DNA of 64,000 bases from Deltaproteobacteria bacterium (GTDB taxonomy: Bacteria; Myxococcota; B64-G9): NCBI GenBank assembly GCA_019314375.1, contig JAFCZJ010000019.1, positions 1 to 64,000 on the forward strand, in the 5' to 3' direction. The notes beneath the pieces are model-generated. The model did not search any database. It was not told the origin of the DNA and saw only the letters and a list, made by a program, of their open reading frames with translations. Shown piece by piece: positions 27,165 to 35,966 of this stretch (positions are counted from its first letter, which is position 1; every line of letters starts with the position of its first letter). Made by a program: the position numbers and the translations under genes.

Positions 27165-27893
27165 TTATCCCAGGCCTCCAACGATACGCCAGCGCGTACC
27201 CTCCTTGCGCAGCTGCAAACGCTCCCGGGCCCTTTGCTCCACCGGTTTGCCTTCTTCGCCAATCCGATAAATAAGCAAATATGCCTGGGTAACTTGAGCA
27301 CCATCGCCCTGCATCACCACGCGCAAGTCGTGAACCATCATGCCCACGCCTTTGGATGCGGCCAAATCCAAACGAGTTCGCTCAAGCAACTCCTTCCAGC
27401 CTCCTACCTCACCACGATATTCTAAGGAAATCAACTCACCAAGTCGTTCCAGCGAGCCTTCTTCAAGAGCCCTGCGTCGATCTCGAAGCAGCCACACCAC
27501 GCCACGCAGATCCGTCAGGAAGTCCCCAGCAAGGAAACAAGCCGTGGGCTGATCCACGGTACGCCAGACCATGGGGCCCTCGAAAAAAAGGCCCTTACCC
27601 TCCACCTGCAAATGCCCGGACAAGGCGTCCTTGCCCTGCTCCAGATCCATGACCCGCAAATTCAAAGGCCCATACACGGTGAACAATTGCCGCAAGTCAT
27701 CCGCCAATCGTCCCGGACCACCACGGGCATCGCCGTATTCCCTATCGACCATGGCCAGCACAGCACCCACATCAGGCACCGCACAGGCCGCCACCAATCC
27801 ATCGGACAGCACAACAGGGGCGTGAGGGTCAGGCTGCCGGCAGGCGACTCCACTCAACAAGACCAGCAAAAAGCCAAGTTGCCGCATCGTCAA
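27165..27893 (-). CDS. Putative lipoprotein of unknown function
   Basis: MTMRQLGFLLVLLSGVAC carries a lipobox Cys at residue 18. The C-terminal 110 residues (LERLGELISLEYRGEVGGWKELLERTRLDLAASKGVGMMVHDLRVVMQGDGAQVTQAYLLIYRIG...GTRWRIVGGLG) have the strand pattern of an NTF2/SnoaL-like domain, which is a suggestion from pattern only. The start overlaps the bamD stop by 4 bp, so the two are coupled; a role in outer-membrane assembly is possible. Confidence 0.7.
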   Translation of the reverse strand: MTMRQLGFLLVLLSGVACRQPDPHAPVVLSDGLVAACAVPDVGAVLAMVDREYGDARGGPGRLADDLRQLFTVYGPLNLRVMDLEQGKDALSGHLQVEGKGLFFEGPMVWRTVDQPTACFLAGDFLTDLRGVVWLLRDRRRALEEGSLERLGELISLEYRGEVGGWKELLERTRLDLAASKGVGMMVHDLRVVMQGDGAQVTQAYLLIYRIGEEGKPVEQRARERLQLRKEGTRWRIVGGLG

Positions 27894-28780
27894 GGCGACT
27901 TTCCCTCTCGCCCGCCCGTCTCCGTCTCCCCCTTGGGTTTTGGACTGGCTTGCTTCTTCTCGGTAGGGACCTGCGATTTGACGCTCCCAAGTCTGGTTTG
28001 CAACAGACTGGCTTGATTCTGGTAAGCACCCTTGGGGAATCGGCGGTTCAGCTCCTGCAAGGCATCTCTGGACGCCTTAAGCTCACCCAGTTCAGCCAGG
28101 GCCTCGGCCTTTCGGTAGAGAGCCTTTTCCTCATAACCCGAGCCGCCATAGCGCATCAACTCGTCGGCCCGCCACACGACGCCACGCATGTGTCCACCCT
28201 TGTGATTGAATTCCATGGTGTAATGGCAAAATTCCGCCAACCTGCGCTTGCATCTCTGCAAAAGAGCCGTGGCCTCGGGCGCATGCTCGTCACCTGGAAA
28301 ACGCGCAAGGAAATGCTCCAACTCACGGATGGTACGCACCACTTCTTTCTGATCGAACTCGTAGGCCGGAGGCATAAAAAACCAGTCCTCCGGAATCCTT
28401 TTTCCGAAACTCAAGGCGATACGAAAATTGGCGTAAGGTACCTTGGCATGCCGCGGATGCAACTTGATGAAAGTCTGGTAAGCGTCGGCCGCCTCGATGA
28501 AGCGATCCCGAGCAAAATGACAATCGGCCAACAAGAGATCCGACTCGGTCGCAAAAGTCGAATAGGGAAACTTATTCTTCACAAACTTGAAATACTCGAT
28601 GGCCTCCAGGTAGTCCTCATCGGCAAGCGCTTTCTTCCCTTTGATGAAGTTCTCCTTGGCGGAAACACGATAACTCACACGAGCCCGCTGATTGGGACCG
28701 GAAGCACAAGACACAAGACCCCAAGCAAACAAGGACGGACCCAACAAAGAAAAGGAAAGAAAAAACAAAATTCGACGCAT
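27890..28780 (-). CDS. bamD: Outer membrane assembly lipoprotein BamD-like
   Basis: ATG 28780 has GAGGTG seven bases upstream and gives MRRILFFLSFSLLGPSLFAWGLVSC with a lipobox; an in-frame ATG at 28795 lacks this spacing. TPR-type repeats (NFIKGKKALADEDYLEAIEYFKFVKNKFPYSTFATESDLLLADCHFARDRFIEAADAYQTFIKLHPRH) and GDEHAPEATALLQRCKRRLAEFCHYTMEFN follow the BamD/YfiO pattern. It should be part of the beta-barrel assembly machine at the inner face of the outer membrane. About 100 bp separate it from batE, so it may also have its own promoter. Confidence 0.85.
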   Translation of the reverse strand: MRRILFFLSFSLLGPSLFAWGLVSCASGPNQRARVSYRVSAKENFIKGKKALADEDYLEAIEYFKFVKNKFPYSTFATESDLLLADCHFARDRFIEAADAYQTFIKLHPRHAKVPYANFRIALSFGKRIPEDWFFMPPAYEFDQKEVVRTIRELEHFLARFPGDEHAPEATALLQRCKRRLAEFCHYTMEFNHKGGHMRGVVWRADELMRYGGSGYEEKALYRKAEALAELGELKASRDALQELNRRFPKGAYQNQASLLQTRLGSVKSQVPTEKKQASPKPKGETETGGREGKSP

Positions 28781-28884
28781 CACGAAGCACCTCAACAGAT
28801 GGAATCATAAGCGATTCCGGGCAAATGCGCCGATAAAATAGCACGGCGCGCCAAAATGAGTCAAAGAAATAAAAAGGAACAAAC

Positions 28885-29685
28885 TCAGATGCGCCCCAGT
28901 TGTCCATCCACCAAGAAACCTTCCACTCCATTGGCCAGGCGCACACGCATATGTCCATCTACTTCATTGAGCAAAAGCACCTTCAGCCCTTCGTGGACTT
29001 CCATCAGCACCTTGGCGCTGCGTTCGGGCCCAGCCCGCAAGGAGCCTGTGTGGGCCACCACGACGCCGTGGTGCACCCTTTCTTGCACGTAGATACGGCT
29101 GGCCAACAAAGACCCGAAGACCAGGGTGAGCATCAGCAGAGGTACGCTTATCCAAAACAAAAGCCTACGCCCCGGTCCAGCAGACATCAGATGCCGAGCC
29201 GCGAGCAACACGAAAAAAAGCAAATACATGCCCAAAAAAGACCACGTCAGCCAGCCCCAGGATAAGCCACGAATGAAGCCTTGCCACAGGGGCTCACCCA
29301 CGGCCCCCCCCTTGGGCATGACCACTTTGTCGATGAGTTCTTTGCGAATCTTCTCCAGGTTGCTGCGGGCTCCGTCATCGGCAGGCTTCAAGTCTAAGGT
29401 CTTCTCGTAAAAAAGCACGGCAAGACCCTTGCGGCCCTCTCGGTAAAAAGCGGTGGCCAGGTTGAAATAGAGGTCAGGATGCACCAGGCCCGCATCCACC
29501 AGGCGCTGATAATCCTCCACCGCCTTGGTGAAATCCTCAGCCAGCATGGCTTGGTTGGCCCGGTGGAAGACGGACATAAAATCCGGTGCAGCCGCCTGAC
29601 CAGATTGAGCCAAAGACGGAGCCGCCAACAAGCCGAGAATGAAAGTGAACAACAACACGCTCAAAATCGGTCTGCGCGGAATCAT
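28885..29685 (-). CDS. batE: BatE-like protein: TPR, membrane helices and SH3-like domain
   Basis: A signal peptide (to SLAQ) is followed by a TPR pair (MLAEDFTKAVEDYQRLVDAGLVHPDLYFNLATAFYREGRKGLAVLFYEKTL), two membrane helices (WSFLGMYLLFFVLLAA and LLFWISVPLLMLTLVFGSLLA), and a C-terminal bacterial SH3-like domain (VVVAHTGSLRAGPERSAKVLMEVHEGLKV). This is the classical BatE layout of Bacteroidetes and Leptospira aerotolerance operons. It overlaps batD by 4 bp. Confidence 0.85.
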   Translation of the reverse strand: MIPRRPILSVLLFTFILGLLAAPSLAQSGQAAAPDFMSVFHRANQAMLAEDFTKAVEDYQRLVDAGLVHPDLYFNLATAFYREGRKGLAVLFYEKTLDLKPADDGARSNLEKIRKELIDKVVMPKGGAVGEPLWQGFIRGLSWGWLTWSFLGMYLLFFVLLAARHLMSAGPGRRLLFWISVPLLMLTLVFGSLLASRIYVQERVHHGVVVAHTGSLRAGPERSAKVLMEVHEGLKVLLLNEVDGHMRVRLANGVEGFLVDGQLGRI

Positions 29686-31607
29686 CGACGACCTCCTTGA
29701 GCGGCAGGCGCGCGCAGACGCTGCAAGTCCTTCACTAAACCCGCCGCCCGCTGCAAAGCAGCCTGCATTTCGCCTGCCTGAGAGACAGAAGGCGCAAACC
29801 GACCGAATTCACAGTTTTCAATTTCACGCCCAACCGCGGCACACAAGGCTTCGGGCACCTCATCCTCTCGCAAGGACTGCTTGAGCATATCCAGCGCCAG
29901 GCCTCCAGCTGCCACACCTGTTCGGGCAAAGATGGCATCTATCAAGGCCTGGTTCAGGGTGGCGTAAAAATCCACTGTTTGACCGGCCGCCGCCATCTTG
30001 GCCGCTTGTTTCAGGCGTCGACGTGCATCGCTCCAGGCCCGGCGCATCAGGGATCGGGGGCTCTCCACCATCAAACCCGTGCGGAACCAAGCAAGCAACA
30101 ACAACAACAGAAAGAGGCCCGGAGGCACAACCAGCAGCACCGCAAAAACCCAATGCTGGTAGAATGGTGCCCCGTGTCCGGAAAGGCTGCTCTCGAAACG
30201 GATGGGCTTCATGGCACCGGCTACGATGTTCACCTCGCGGCCCCCCGGTCCGATCCCACCAGCCGTGCCACCGCTGGCGGTCACATGCAACTTGCGTTCA
30301 GGCACCTTCAGGGTCTTGTAGACACCCGAGGCCGGCTCGAAAAAAGCAAACTCCAAAGCCGGGATGATCAGCTCCCCTGATGCCAAGGGCATCATGATGT
30401 ACTCAAAGACCTTGGTGCCGCGCACCATCTTGCCGGTCTTGGGCACCTTGACCTGAACCGTCGGATCGAAGGTCTTGAATCGGTCCAGCCGTGGCAGATC
30501 GGGCGGGTGCAGCCGCTCGATATTGCCTGTGCCCTTGAGGGTCAACGTGTATGTCACGGGCTGGTTCAAGGTAACCCGATCCGCATCCAACTCAGCCGAG
30601 AGGCTGAAGATGCCCACGTTGCCGGAATGAAACGAAGCCGGCCTTCCTTTCTTCGGCAAGGCTTCGACCTTGATCTCCAAAGGCCTGGTTTTCAGAACCC
30701 GGTTTTCCGCCGGGAAGAATGGCGAGCCCCCCGCCTCCACCTCGACTTCCACGGCGCCGATTTTCACGGAACCGGGCCTGAGCGGAAACAGGGCCTTGCG
30801 ATCCAGCAACTTGTATTGGTAACGCAAGCCATTGATGACCTTCTCATCTGCCTTTGCTTTGCTAGCGTCTCGATCCACGGCGTAAAAACCATCCAGCTTG
30901 GGCCAGCGAATCGATGCGATTCGGGCACCCACCCGCGAGTAGACATAGACCGAAACCGTAATCTGCTGACCCTCGTAGACCAAATCCGAAGGCACGTAGG
31001 CTCTGACAAAGATATCTTCCGAGCCCAGCGCCTGGGGGGCTTGCCTGCGGCGCATCAAGTCGTTCATGGGAGAGCGGAACCAATCATCGTCCGGGAACAT
31101 GGACGATGGCCGGCCCGAAAAGGGGGAGGTGGGCCCGCTTGGATGATTGCGCGCCTTACCCACCAGCACGGTGATGGATTTGGTCTTGTGGAGGCGCCCC
31201 GCATATTTGAGCTCAGCCGGGCCGATGGTTACCTTGCCTATCCTGGTGGGCCGCAGGGTCAAAACCGTGTTCTCGAACTTCTGGTAATTGGCCTTGCCGC
31301 CGGAGAGCGCAAACTGCAAACTCTCTCGCCGACTGGTGCCCACGATCTCTAACGAAGCGGTCTCCGGCAGTTGGAGATAACCCATCTTGCTCCGGTCGGG
31401 CACCGAGGCGGTGATGGTCAACTTCAGGGTCTCGTTCACGGCCACGCGGGTCTTGTTGACGCTGGACTCCAAGACCACGTTATCGCCGGCCGCGGCTTGC
31501 GCAGGCAACAAACACAGCCAAAGCAAGCCGGGAACCATCCAGGCGATTCGCCACGCCGATGAGACGCACCGTTTTTGTCTGCCCAAGCTCGACACCAGTT
31601 TCACCAA
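29682..31607 (-). CDS. batD: BatD family protein
   Basis: This 641-residue exported protein has an N-terminal signal (ending AQAAAG) and the BatD start NVVLESSVNKTRVAVNETLKLTITASV. Beta-rich repeats follow (RVGARIASIRWPKLDGFY, FFPAENRVLKTRPLEIKVEALPKKGRP). Near the C-terminus a membrane helix (FAVLLVVPPGLFLLLLLLAWF) leads into a cytoplasmic helical tail. It is thought to act with the vWA proteins BatA/BatB in an envelope complex, though the molecular role is not established. It overlaps batC by 7 bp. Confidence 0.88.
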   Translation of the reverse strand: MVKLVSSLGRQKRCVSSAWRIAWMVPGLLWLCLLPAQAAAGDNVVLESSVNKTRVAVNETLKLTITASVPDRSKMGYLQLPETASLEIVGTSRRESLQFALSGGKANYQKFENTVLTLRPTRIGKVTIGPAELKYAGRLHKTKSITVLVGKARNHPSGPTSPFSGRPSSMFPDDDWFRSPMNDLMRRRQAPQALGSEDIFVRAYVPSDLVYEGQQITVSVYVYSRVGARIASIRWPKLDGFYAVDRDASKAKADEKVINGLRYQYKLLDRKALFPLRPGSVKIGAVEVEVEAGGSPFFPAENRVLKTRPLEIKVEALPKKGRPASFHSGNVGIFSLSAELDADRVTLNQPVTYTLTLKGTGNIERLHPPDLPRLDRFKTFDPTVQVKVPKTGKMVRGTKVFEYIMMPLASGELIIPALEFAFFEPASGVYKTLKVPERKLHVTASGGTAGGIGPGGREVNIVAGAMKPIRFESSLSGHGAPFYQHWVFAVLLVVPPGLFLLLLLLAWFRTGLMVESPRSLMRRAWSDARRRLKQAAKMAAAGQTVDFYATLNQALIDAIFARTGVAAGGLALDMLKQSLREDEVPEALCAAVGREIENCEFGRFAPSVSQAGEMQAALQRAAGLVKDLQRLRAPAAQGGRR

Positions 31608-32662
31608 TCCTTTTTCACATCCCTATCATGATTGCGCCGATTGAACTCAGGCAACAAAAATTTATGCATTTGAAAAGGTTTCTCGTTGTCGCGCATGGCG
31701 TCTAAGAGATCCCTGACCTGCTGTTTGGACAAGCGGCCAGGTTCTTGATCCGAGGCCGACGACCGACTCGACTGGCGCTGATCCGCCTGCTGGTCCTCAG
31801 GCTGGCCCTGTTGATCTTGTTTGTCCTGATCTTTCTTGTCCTGATCTTTTTTGTCCTGATCTTTTTTGTCCTGATCTTTCTTGTCCTGATCTTTCTTGTC
31901 CTGATCTTTCTTGTCCTGATCTTTCTTGTCCTGATCTTTCTTGTCCTGATCTTTCTTGTCCTGATCTTTCTTGTCTTGATCTTTCTTGTCTTGATCCTGC
32001 TCGTCCTGGTCTTTCTTGTCTTTCTGGTCTTTTTCGTCCTGATCTTTCTTGTCTTTCTGGTCTTGCTTGTCCTTGTCGCCCTCTCCCTTTTCGCTGTCTC
32101 CCTCGTCGCGTTGGTCTTTTTTCTTCTCGCTCTGGTCCTTCTTGTCTTCCTTTTTCTTATCCTGCTCCTGCTTTTTGTCGCCCTTGTCGCTATCGTCGGG
32201 TTGCTTCTGTTCCTCCTGTTGCGCGAGGGCCATCAGGGCCAGCTCAAGGTTATAGCGGGCGTCGTCGAAAGCCGGATCCAACTCCAGGGCACGTCGATAG
32301 TAAACCATGGAATCCTTGTAAGCTTTCTCTGCCAGAAAGGTATTGCCGATGTTGTAATAATTTCGTGTTTTGAGGACCCTGTCCTCGGTCCCCAGGGCCC
32401 GCAAGAAAGCTTCACGGGCCTCTTTGGAACGGCCCAACTTGAACAAGGCGCTGCCACGATCGAACTGGATACTGGGTTCGGCCTCAAACTTTTTCTCCGC
32501 ATCTTCGTAGCGCTCAAGCGCTTGCTCAAAATGCCGTTCACCATAGAGTCTGTTGCCATCGGCCACAGACTCAACCTGGCGCTTCAAGGGACCGGCGGCT
32601 TGCACCACATTCACTCCCCCGATGAGGCCCAAGAAGGAAAGACCCAGCAAGAGTTTTCTCAT
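31601..32662 (-). CDS. batC: BatC-like TPR protein with KDQDK repeat tail
   Basis: A signal peptide (MRKLLLGLSFLGLIGGVNVVQA) precedes three TPR units (RHFEQALERYEDAEKKF, GSALFKLGRSKEAREAFLRAL, NIGNTFLAEKAYKDSMVYYRRALELDP). From about residue 150 the protein becomes a highly charged Lys/Asp/Gln tail with a run of DQDKK units, ending with a short normal segment (LSKQQVRDLLDAMRDNEKPFQMHKFLLPEFNRR). Acidic/basic tails after TPRs are usual in BatC, but this one is unusually regular. It overlaps batB by 4 bp. Confidence 0.88.
   Translation of the reverse strand: MRKLLLGLSFLGLIGGVNVVQAAGPLKRQVESVADGNRLYGERHFEQALERYEDAEKKFEAEPSIQFDRGSALFKLGRSKEAREAFLRALGTEDRVLKTRNYYNIGNTFLAEKAYKDSMVYYRRALELDPAFDDARYNLELALMALAQQEEQKQPDDSDKGDKKQEQDKKKEDKKDQSEKKKDQRDEGDSEKGEGDKDKQDQKDKKDQDEKDQKDKKDQDEQDQDKKDQDKKDQDKKDQDKKDQDKKDQDKKDQDKKDQDKKDQDKKDQDKKDQDKKDQDKQDQQGQPEDQQADQRQSSRSSASDQEPGRLSKQQVRDLLDAMRDNEKPFQMHKFLLPEFNRRNHDRDVKKDW
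31815..31995 (-). repeat. 15-bp minisatellite inside batC, about 12 units
   Basis: Roughly twelve consecutive near-identical copies of CTGATCTTTCTTGTC (plus strand), encoding DQDKK in batC; variants are T/C substitutions only. The length is a multiple of three, so slippage would change tail length without a frameshift. Confidence 0.9.
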
Positions 32663-33684
32663 GGCCGCCTCCCCTGATTGGAACGCGAAGGGACCAATGT
32701 GGCCCCCAGCAAGAAAAACAGAGCCAAGAAAGCAAAAAGCTGGAACTTCTCTTCGTAAACCGTCTCAACCCGAGCCTCATAATCGCTTTTTTGCAATCGG
32801 CTCAGTTCCTCAAAGATGGCCTCGAAACCCAGGTCACCCGCGGCCGAATGAACGAACATGCCCCCCGTGGCCTCCGCGATGGCTCGAAGAGGTCCTTCTT
32901 GCATACGGGTCATGATGGTCTTGCCGTCATCGCGCATGTACTTCCCATCACCATCCGGGATGACCTCTCCGATGCGCGTGCCTATGCCTACCGTATGCAC
33001 CATAACGCCCATGTCTTTGAGCAGACTGAGCTCTTCTTCGTAGCCGCCCTCGTGATCTTCGCCGTCCGACAACAACACAATGACCTTGGAACGCGAACCT
33101 CCGCGAGCATTATCAAACATCTGCCGAGCTGCTCGAAGTGCCTCGGAAAGATTGGTGCCTCCGATGGGGATGCTGCCAGGGGTCATCGCGCGCAAGAAAA
33201 GCTTGGCGGCAGCGTAATCGGAGGTCAAAGGGCACTGGACGAATGCCGCCCCGGAGAATGAAACCAAACCAATCCGATCCCCTTGCAAGCGGTCGATGAG
33301 CCCGTTGATCTCCATTTTGGCACGTTTGAGCCGATTGCCCGACCGACGCGCGGACACGTCCCGGGCCAACATGCTCTTCGATGTATCCAGGGCCACGACC
33401 ACGTCCACGCCCCTTCTTTTGACCAGGGTCGAGTGGGTACCGAACTGCGGCCGGGCCAGAGCCACAACCAAGGAACCCATGGCTATGACGATCAAGACGA
33501 GCTTGAGGATCTCCCTTTCCAATGATCGCTCTGGGGCCAAACGATCCAAGAGTTCGGGATCGGCCACCCGAGCCAGCACCTTCTGCCGGTGAAGCAAGGC
33601 CGCCACCCCGCCGCCCATAATCAGCGGCAGAAGCGTCAACCAATAAAAGTATTCGGACGCGGCAAAACGCATGCCCGATCCCAT
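32659..33684 (-). CDS. batB: BatB: von Willebrand factor A domain membrane protein
   Basis: Two N-terminal membrane helices are followed by a vWA domain with an intact MIDAS (VVALDTSKSMLARD, the Thr in GGTNLSEAL, LLSDGEDHEGG) and one C-terminal helix (FQLFAFLALFFLLGATLV). The vWA domain should face the periplasm. ATG 33684 or the in-frame ATG 33672 may start it. It is six bases downstream of batA and is its paralogue. Confidence 0.9.
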   Translation of the reverse strand: MGSGMRFAASEYFYWLTLLPLIMGGGVAALLHRQKVLARVADPELLDRLAPERSLEREILKLVLIVIAMGSLVVALARPQFGTHSTLVKRRGVDVVVALDTSKSMLARDVSARRSGNRLKRAKMEINGLIDRLQGDRIGLVSFSGAAFVQCPLTSDYAAAKLFLRAMTPGSIPIGGTNLSEALRAARQMFDNARGGSRSKVIVLLSDGEDHEGGYEEELSLLKDMGVMVHTVGIGTRIGEVIPDGDGKYMRDDGKTIMTRMQEGPLRAIAEATGGMFVHSAAGDLGFEAIFEELSRLQKSDYEARVETVYEEKFQLFAFLALFFLLGATLVPSRSNQGRRP

Positions 33685-33690
33685 CTCCCG

Positions 33691-34965
33691 CTAAGGGAAT
33701 CGCCTCAGGCGGGTCCATCGCAGGACCAGCTCCAGCAACAAGGCCAGCAAAGCCGGCAAAAGCGCCAATTGGAACACCTCCGTATGGCGCGTATAACGAC
33801 CTGGATCCATCAAACGAGTCTTTTCCATCTGGTCTAAAATATCTTGGAAATCCTTTTCCAACTTGGCCTGATCCACCGCTCGATAAAACTTGCCCTTGGC
33901 GATCTTGGCGATCTCCTTCAAGAGATCCGGGTCAGTCCGGATCTCCACCTTGCGATACTGCATGCGCCCGAAGACACCCTTGCCCACCGGGTAAGGAACC
34001 AAGCCACCCTTGCCCACCAAAATGGGAAACACCCGAATGCCCTCCCGGGCGGCGATTTCAGCTGCCTGAACCGGCGAGATCTTGGATGCGTTGTCATCCC
34101 CATCGGTCAGCAGGATGATCACCTTGCTCTTGGTCTCCGATTCGCGCATGCGATTGATGGCCACCACGATGGCGTTGCCAATGGCGGTTCCATCTTCGAT
34201 AACGCCGGTTTTCACCGACTGCAAAACGTTGTGCAAAATGGAGTAATCCAGGGTCAAGGGACTCTGGGTGAAGGCATCGGCGGCGAAGACCACCAGGCCC
34301 AAACGATCATCGGTGCGCTGCTTAATGAAACTGGAGATGACCGCCTTGGCGCCCTCGATGCGACTCATGCGCTTGCGAGGACGATTGGGGGGAGCGAAGT
34401 CCACCGCCCGCATGCTGGTGGAGACATCCAAGACCATCACGATATCCATGCCCTCGGTGAAGACGTCGGCCTCGGTGGTGGCCACCTGTGGCCGCGCCAC
34501 CGCCAGAATAACCAGGGCGATGGCCAAAAGCCTGAGCAGGGGCACCAGATAGCGCCAAATCCCCGGACGTCCGCCCCGCACCGCCTTGAGAGGCGCGAGA
34601 CTGGACATGAGCAAGACCGGACTGTGTCGCCGCCGAGCCAAGACCGCAAAAGAGGCCAGCAAAACCACGGCACCCAAAAGGCCCAGGCCGAGCCTGAAAA
34701 TAAAACTCTCGAAGGGCACATCCACCGTGGCCACAAGAACCCAAAAACAGGTCAACAAGCCGCCCGCCAAAGACATCAAAGCCAGCACAAGCAAGGCGGC
34801 CTGAGCCCGGACCGTGCCCAGGGGCTCGGTCAAGGGACGAGCCCCTGCCCTGGCCTTACGAAAACGTTTCTCGGCCAGCCACAAGACCGTGAAGGCCAAG
34901 GGCAGCGCTACCGCCAAAAGCAAGCCCCAGAGGCTTGCGAACTGGAATTCGGTGGTGCGAATCAC
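33691..34965 (-). CDS. batA: BatA: von Willebrand factor A domain membrane protein
   Basis: GTG 34965 overlaps the upstream stop as GTGA; the frame is open further but that part is Arg-rich and would lie in the upstream gene. Several membrane helices precede the vWA domain, whose MIDAS is intact (MVLDVSTSMRAVD, EDGTAIGNAI, LLTDGDDNASK), and a C-terminal helix follows (LALLPALLALLLELVL). It carries more N-terminal helices than a canonical BatA (about 320 residues), including an extra block ending before LARRRHSPVLLMSSLAPLKA. Confidence 0.88.
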   Translation of the reverse strand: MIRTTEFQFASLWGLLLAVALPLAFTVLWLAEKRFRKARAGARPLTEPLGTVRAQAALLVLALMSLAGGLLTCFWVLVATVDVPFESFIFRLGLGLLGAVVLLASFAVLARRRHSPVLLMSSLAPLKAVRGGRPGIWRYLVPLLRLLAIALVILAVARPQVATTEADVFTEGMDIVMVLDVSTSMRAVDFAPPNRPRKRMSRIEGAKAVISSFIKQRTDDRLGLVVFAADAFTQSPLTLDYSILHNVLQSVKTGVIEDGTAIGNAIVVAINRMRESETKSKVIILLTDGDDNASKISPVQAAEIAAREGIRVFPILVGKGGLVPYPVGKGVFGRMQYRKVEIRTDPDLLKEIAKIAKGKFYRAVDQAKLEKDFQDILDQMEKTRLMDPGRYTRHTEVFQLALLPALLALLLELVLRWTRLRRFP

Positions 34966-35966
34966 GGCCCCACCTCGTCGCCTTCGTTCGGGACATCTTC
35001 GTCCTGGTCTTTGGCGAGTTGGGTGGCCATCACAATGGCGTGGGCTCCGTCGATGGCCGTCGAGCAAGCCGCATCGTCGGGCCGCCAACGAGCAAACTTG
35101 ACCATGTCGGCGTCGTGCAAGAGATGCCCCAAAAGTTTAATATCCAAGCCGGGGGTGATCCTGTCGCGAAGCTCCTCGCCGAGCCCCCTACTGGTGAGAT
35201 CCAAGGCAAAAAAGCCATACCGGTTGCCCAAATATTCGCGCAAGGTCTCATTGACACGCACAAAATAGGCTTGTACCTCGCCGCGGCGGAGCAAGTCAGC
35301 CTGAACGATGGCACGCAGGCGACCCAGGGCTATCTCATGGGCCTTGCGCGGAGGCGGCAACTCGACCACCTGGAGGGCACCCGATTGCAGCCCGGGTGCT
35401 CGACGCACCAACAAAGAGACGAGGACAAACGCAAGCAACAACCCCCCCAGAACAAGCAGTCGAAAGTCATTTTCGAAGACGGGTACGGGACCCTGGATGT
35501 CCCGCGGCTCGGGCTTATCCACCCCGGCCAGAAGGCTCGTGATGCGAATGCGACCCGGGGGCACGGGCAGGGGTTCGAGATCTGCCTTGCCACCATCGAG
35601 CATCACCGGGGCCAAGGAAAACACGGGCAGATCAAGCTCGCCGAGCTTCGCGTAGTTGGCCAGGCGCAACTCCAACAAGACGATTTCTTTTCCGTCTACG
35701 CTTTCTCTGCGCCGCCTGCGCTCCAACTCGACGAAGTCGCCAAGGGGGACTTTCTCCGGCAGCCTGTAATGCTCGGCCACCTCGACCGGCAAGCGAAGGG
35801 TCCACCAAAAAGGCTGGCCCAGCTTAACCTCTTCCCATTCCACTTGGCTCGAGAGGGCCACGGTCGCAGATGGCTCTTCGGCATCAAGACCCGCGTCTTT
35901 GGCCGCCACGGGATAGGCCTGCATCAGCAGTAAGGCAAAGAGGAGGGTTTGTGCGAGCCCCTTCAT
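34962..35966 (-). CDS. BatD/DUF4381-like membrane protein
   Basis: A signal peptide (MKGLAQTLLFALLLMQAYPVAA) is followed by a beta-rich periplasmic domain (VEWEEVKLGQPFWWTLRLPVEVAEHYRLPEKVPLGDF), one membrane helix (LLVLGGLLLAFVLVSLLVRR) and a cytoplasmic helical domain (EIALGRLRAIVQADLLRRGEVQAYFVRVNETLREYLGNRYGFFALDLTSRGL). This matches the small BatD-like/DUF4381 protein usually found between DUF58 and vWA genes. It overlaps the neighbours on both sides by 4 bp. Confidence 0.82.
   Translation of the reverse strand: MKGLAQTLLFALLLMQAYPVAAKDAGLDAEEPSATVALSSQVEWEEVKLGQPFWWTLRLPVEVAEHYRLPEKVPLGDFVELERRRRRESVDGKEIVLLELRLANYAKLGELDLPVFSLAPVMLDGGKADLEPLPVPPGRIRITSLLAGVDKPEPRDIQGPVPVFENDFRLLVLGGLLLAFVLVSLLVRRAPGLQSGALQVVELPPPRKAHEIALGRLRAIVQADLLRRGEVQAYFVRVNETLREYLGNRYGFFALDLTSRGLGEELRDRITPGLDIKLLGHLLHDADMVKFARWRPDDAACSTAIDGAHAIVMATQLAKDQDEDVPNEGDEVGP

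Noticed and set aside
31745-32677. A 310-residue plus-strand frame made of Val/Ile/Leu/Phe repeats opposite batC
   Set aside because: It is the complement of the DQDKK repeat; batC has a signal peptide, TPRs and operon overlaps, so the opposite frame is a shadow of repeat composition.
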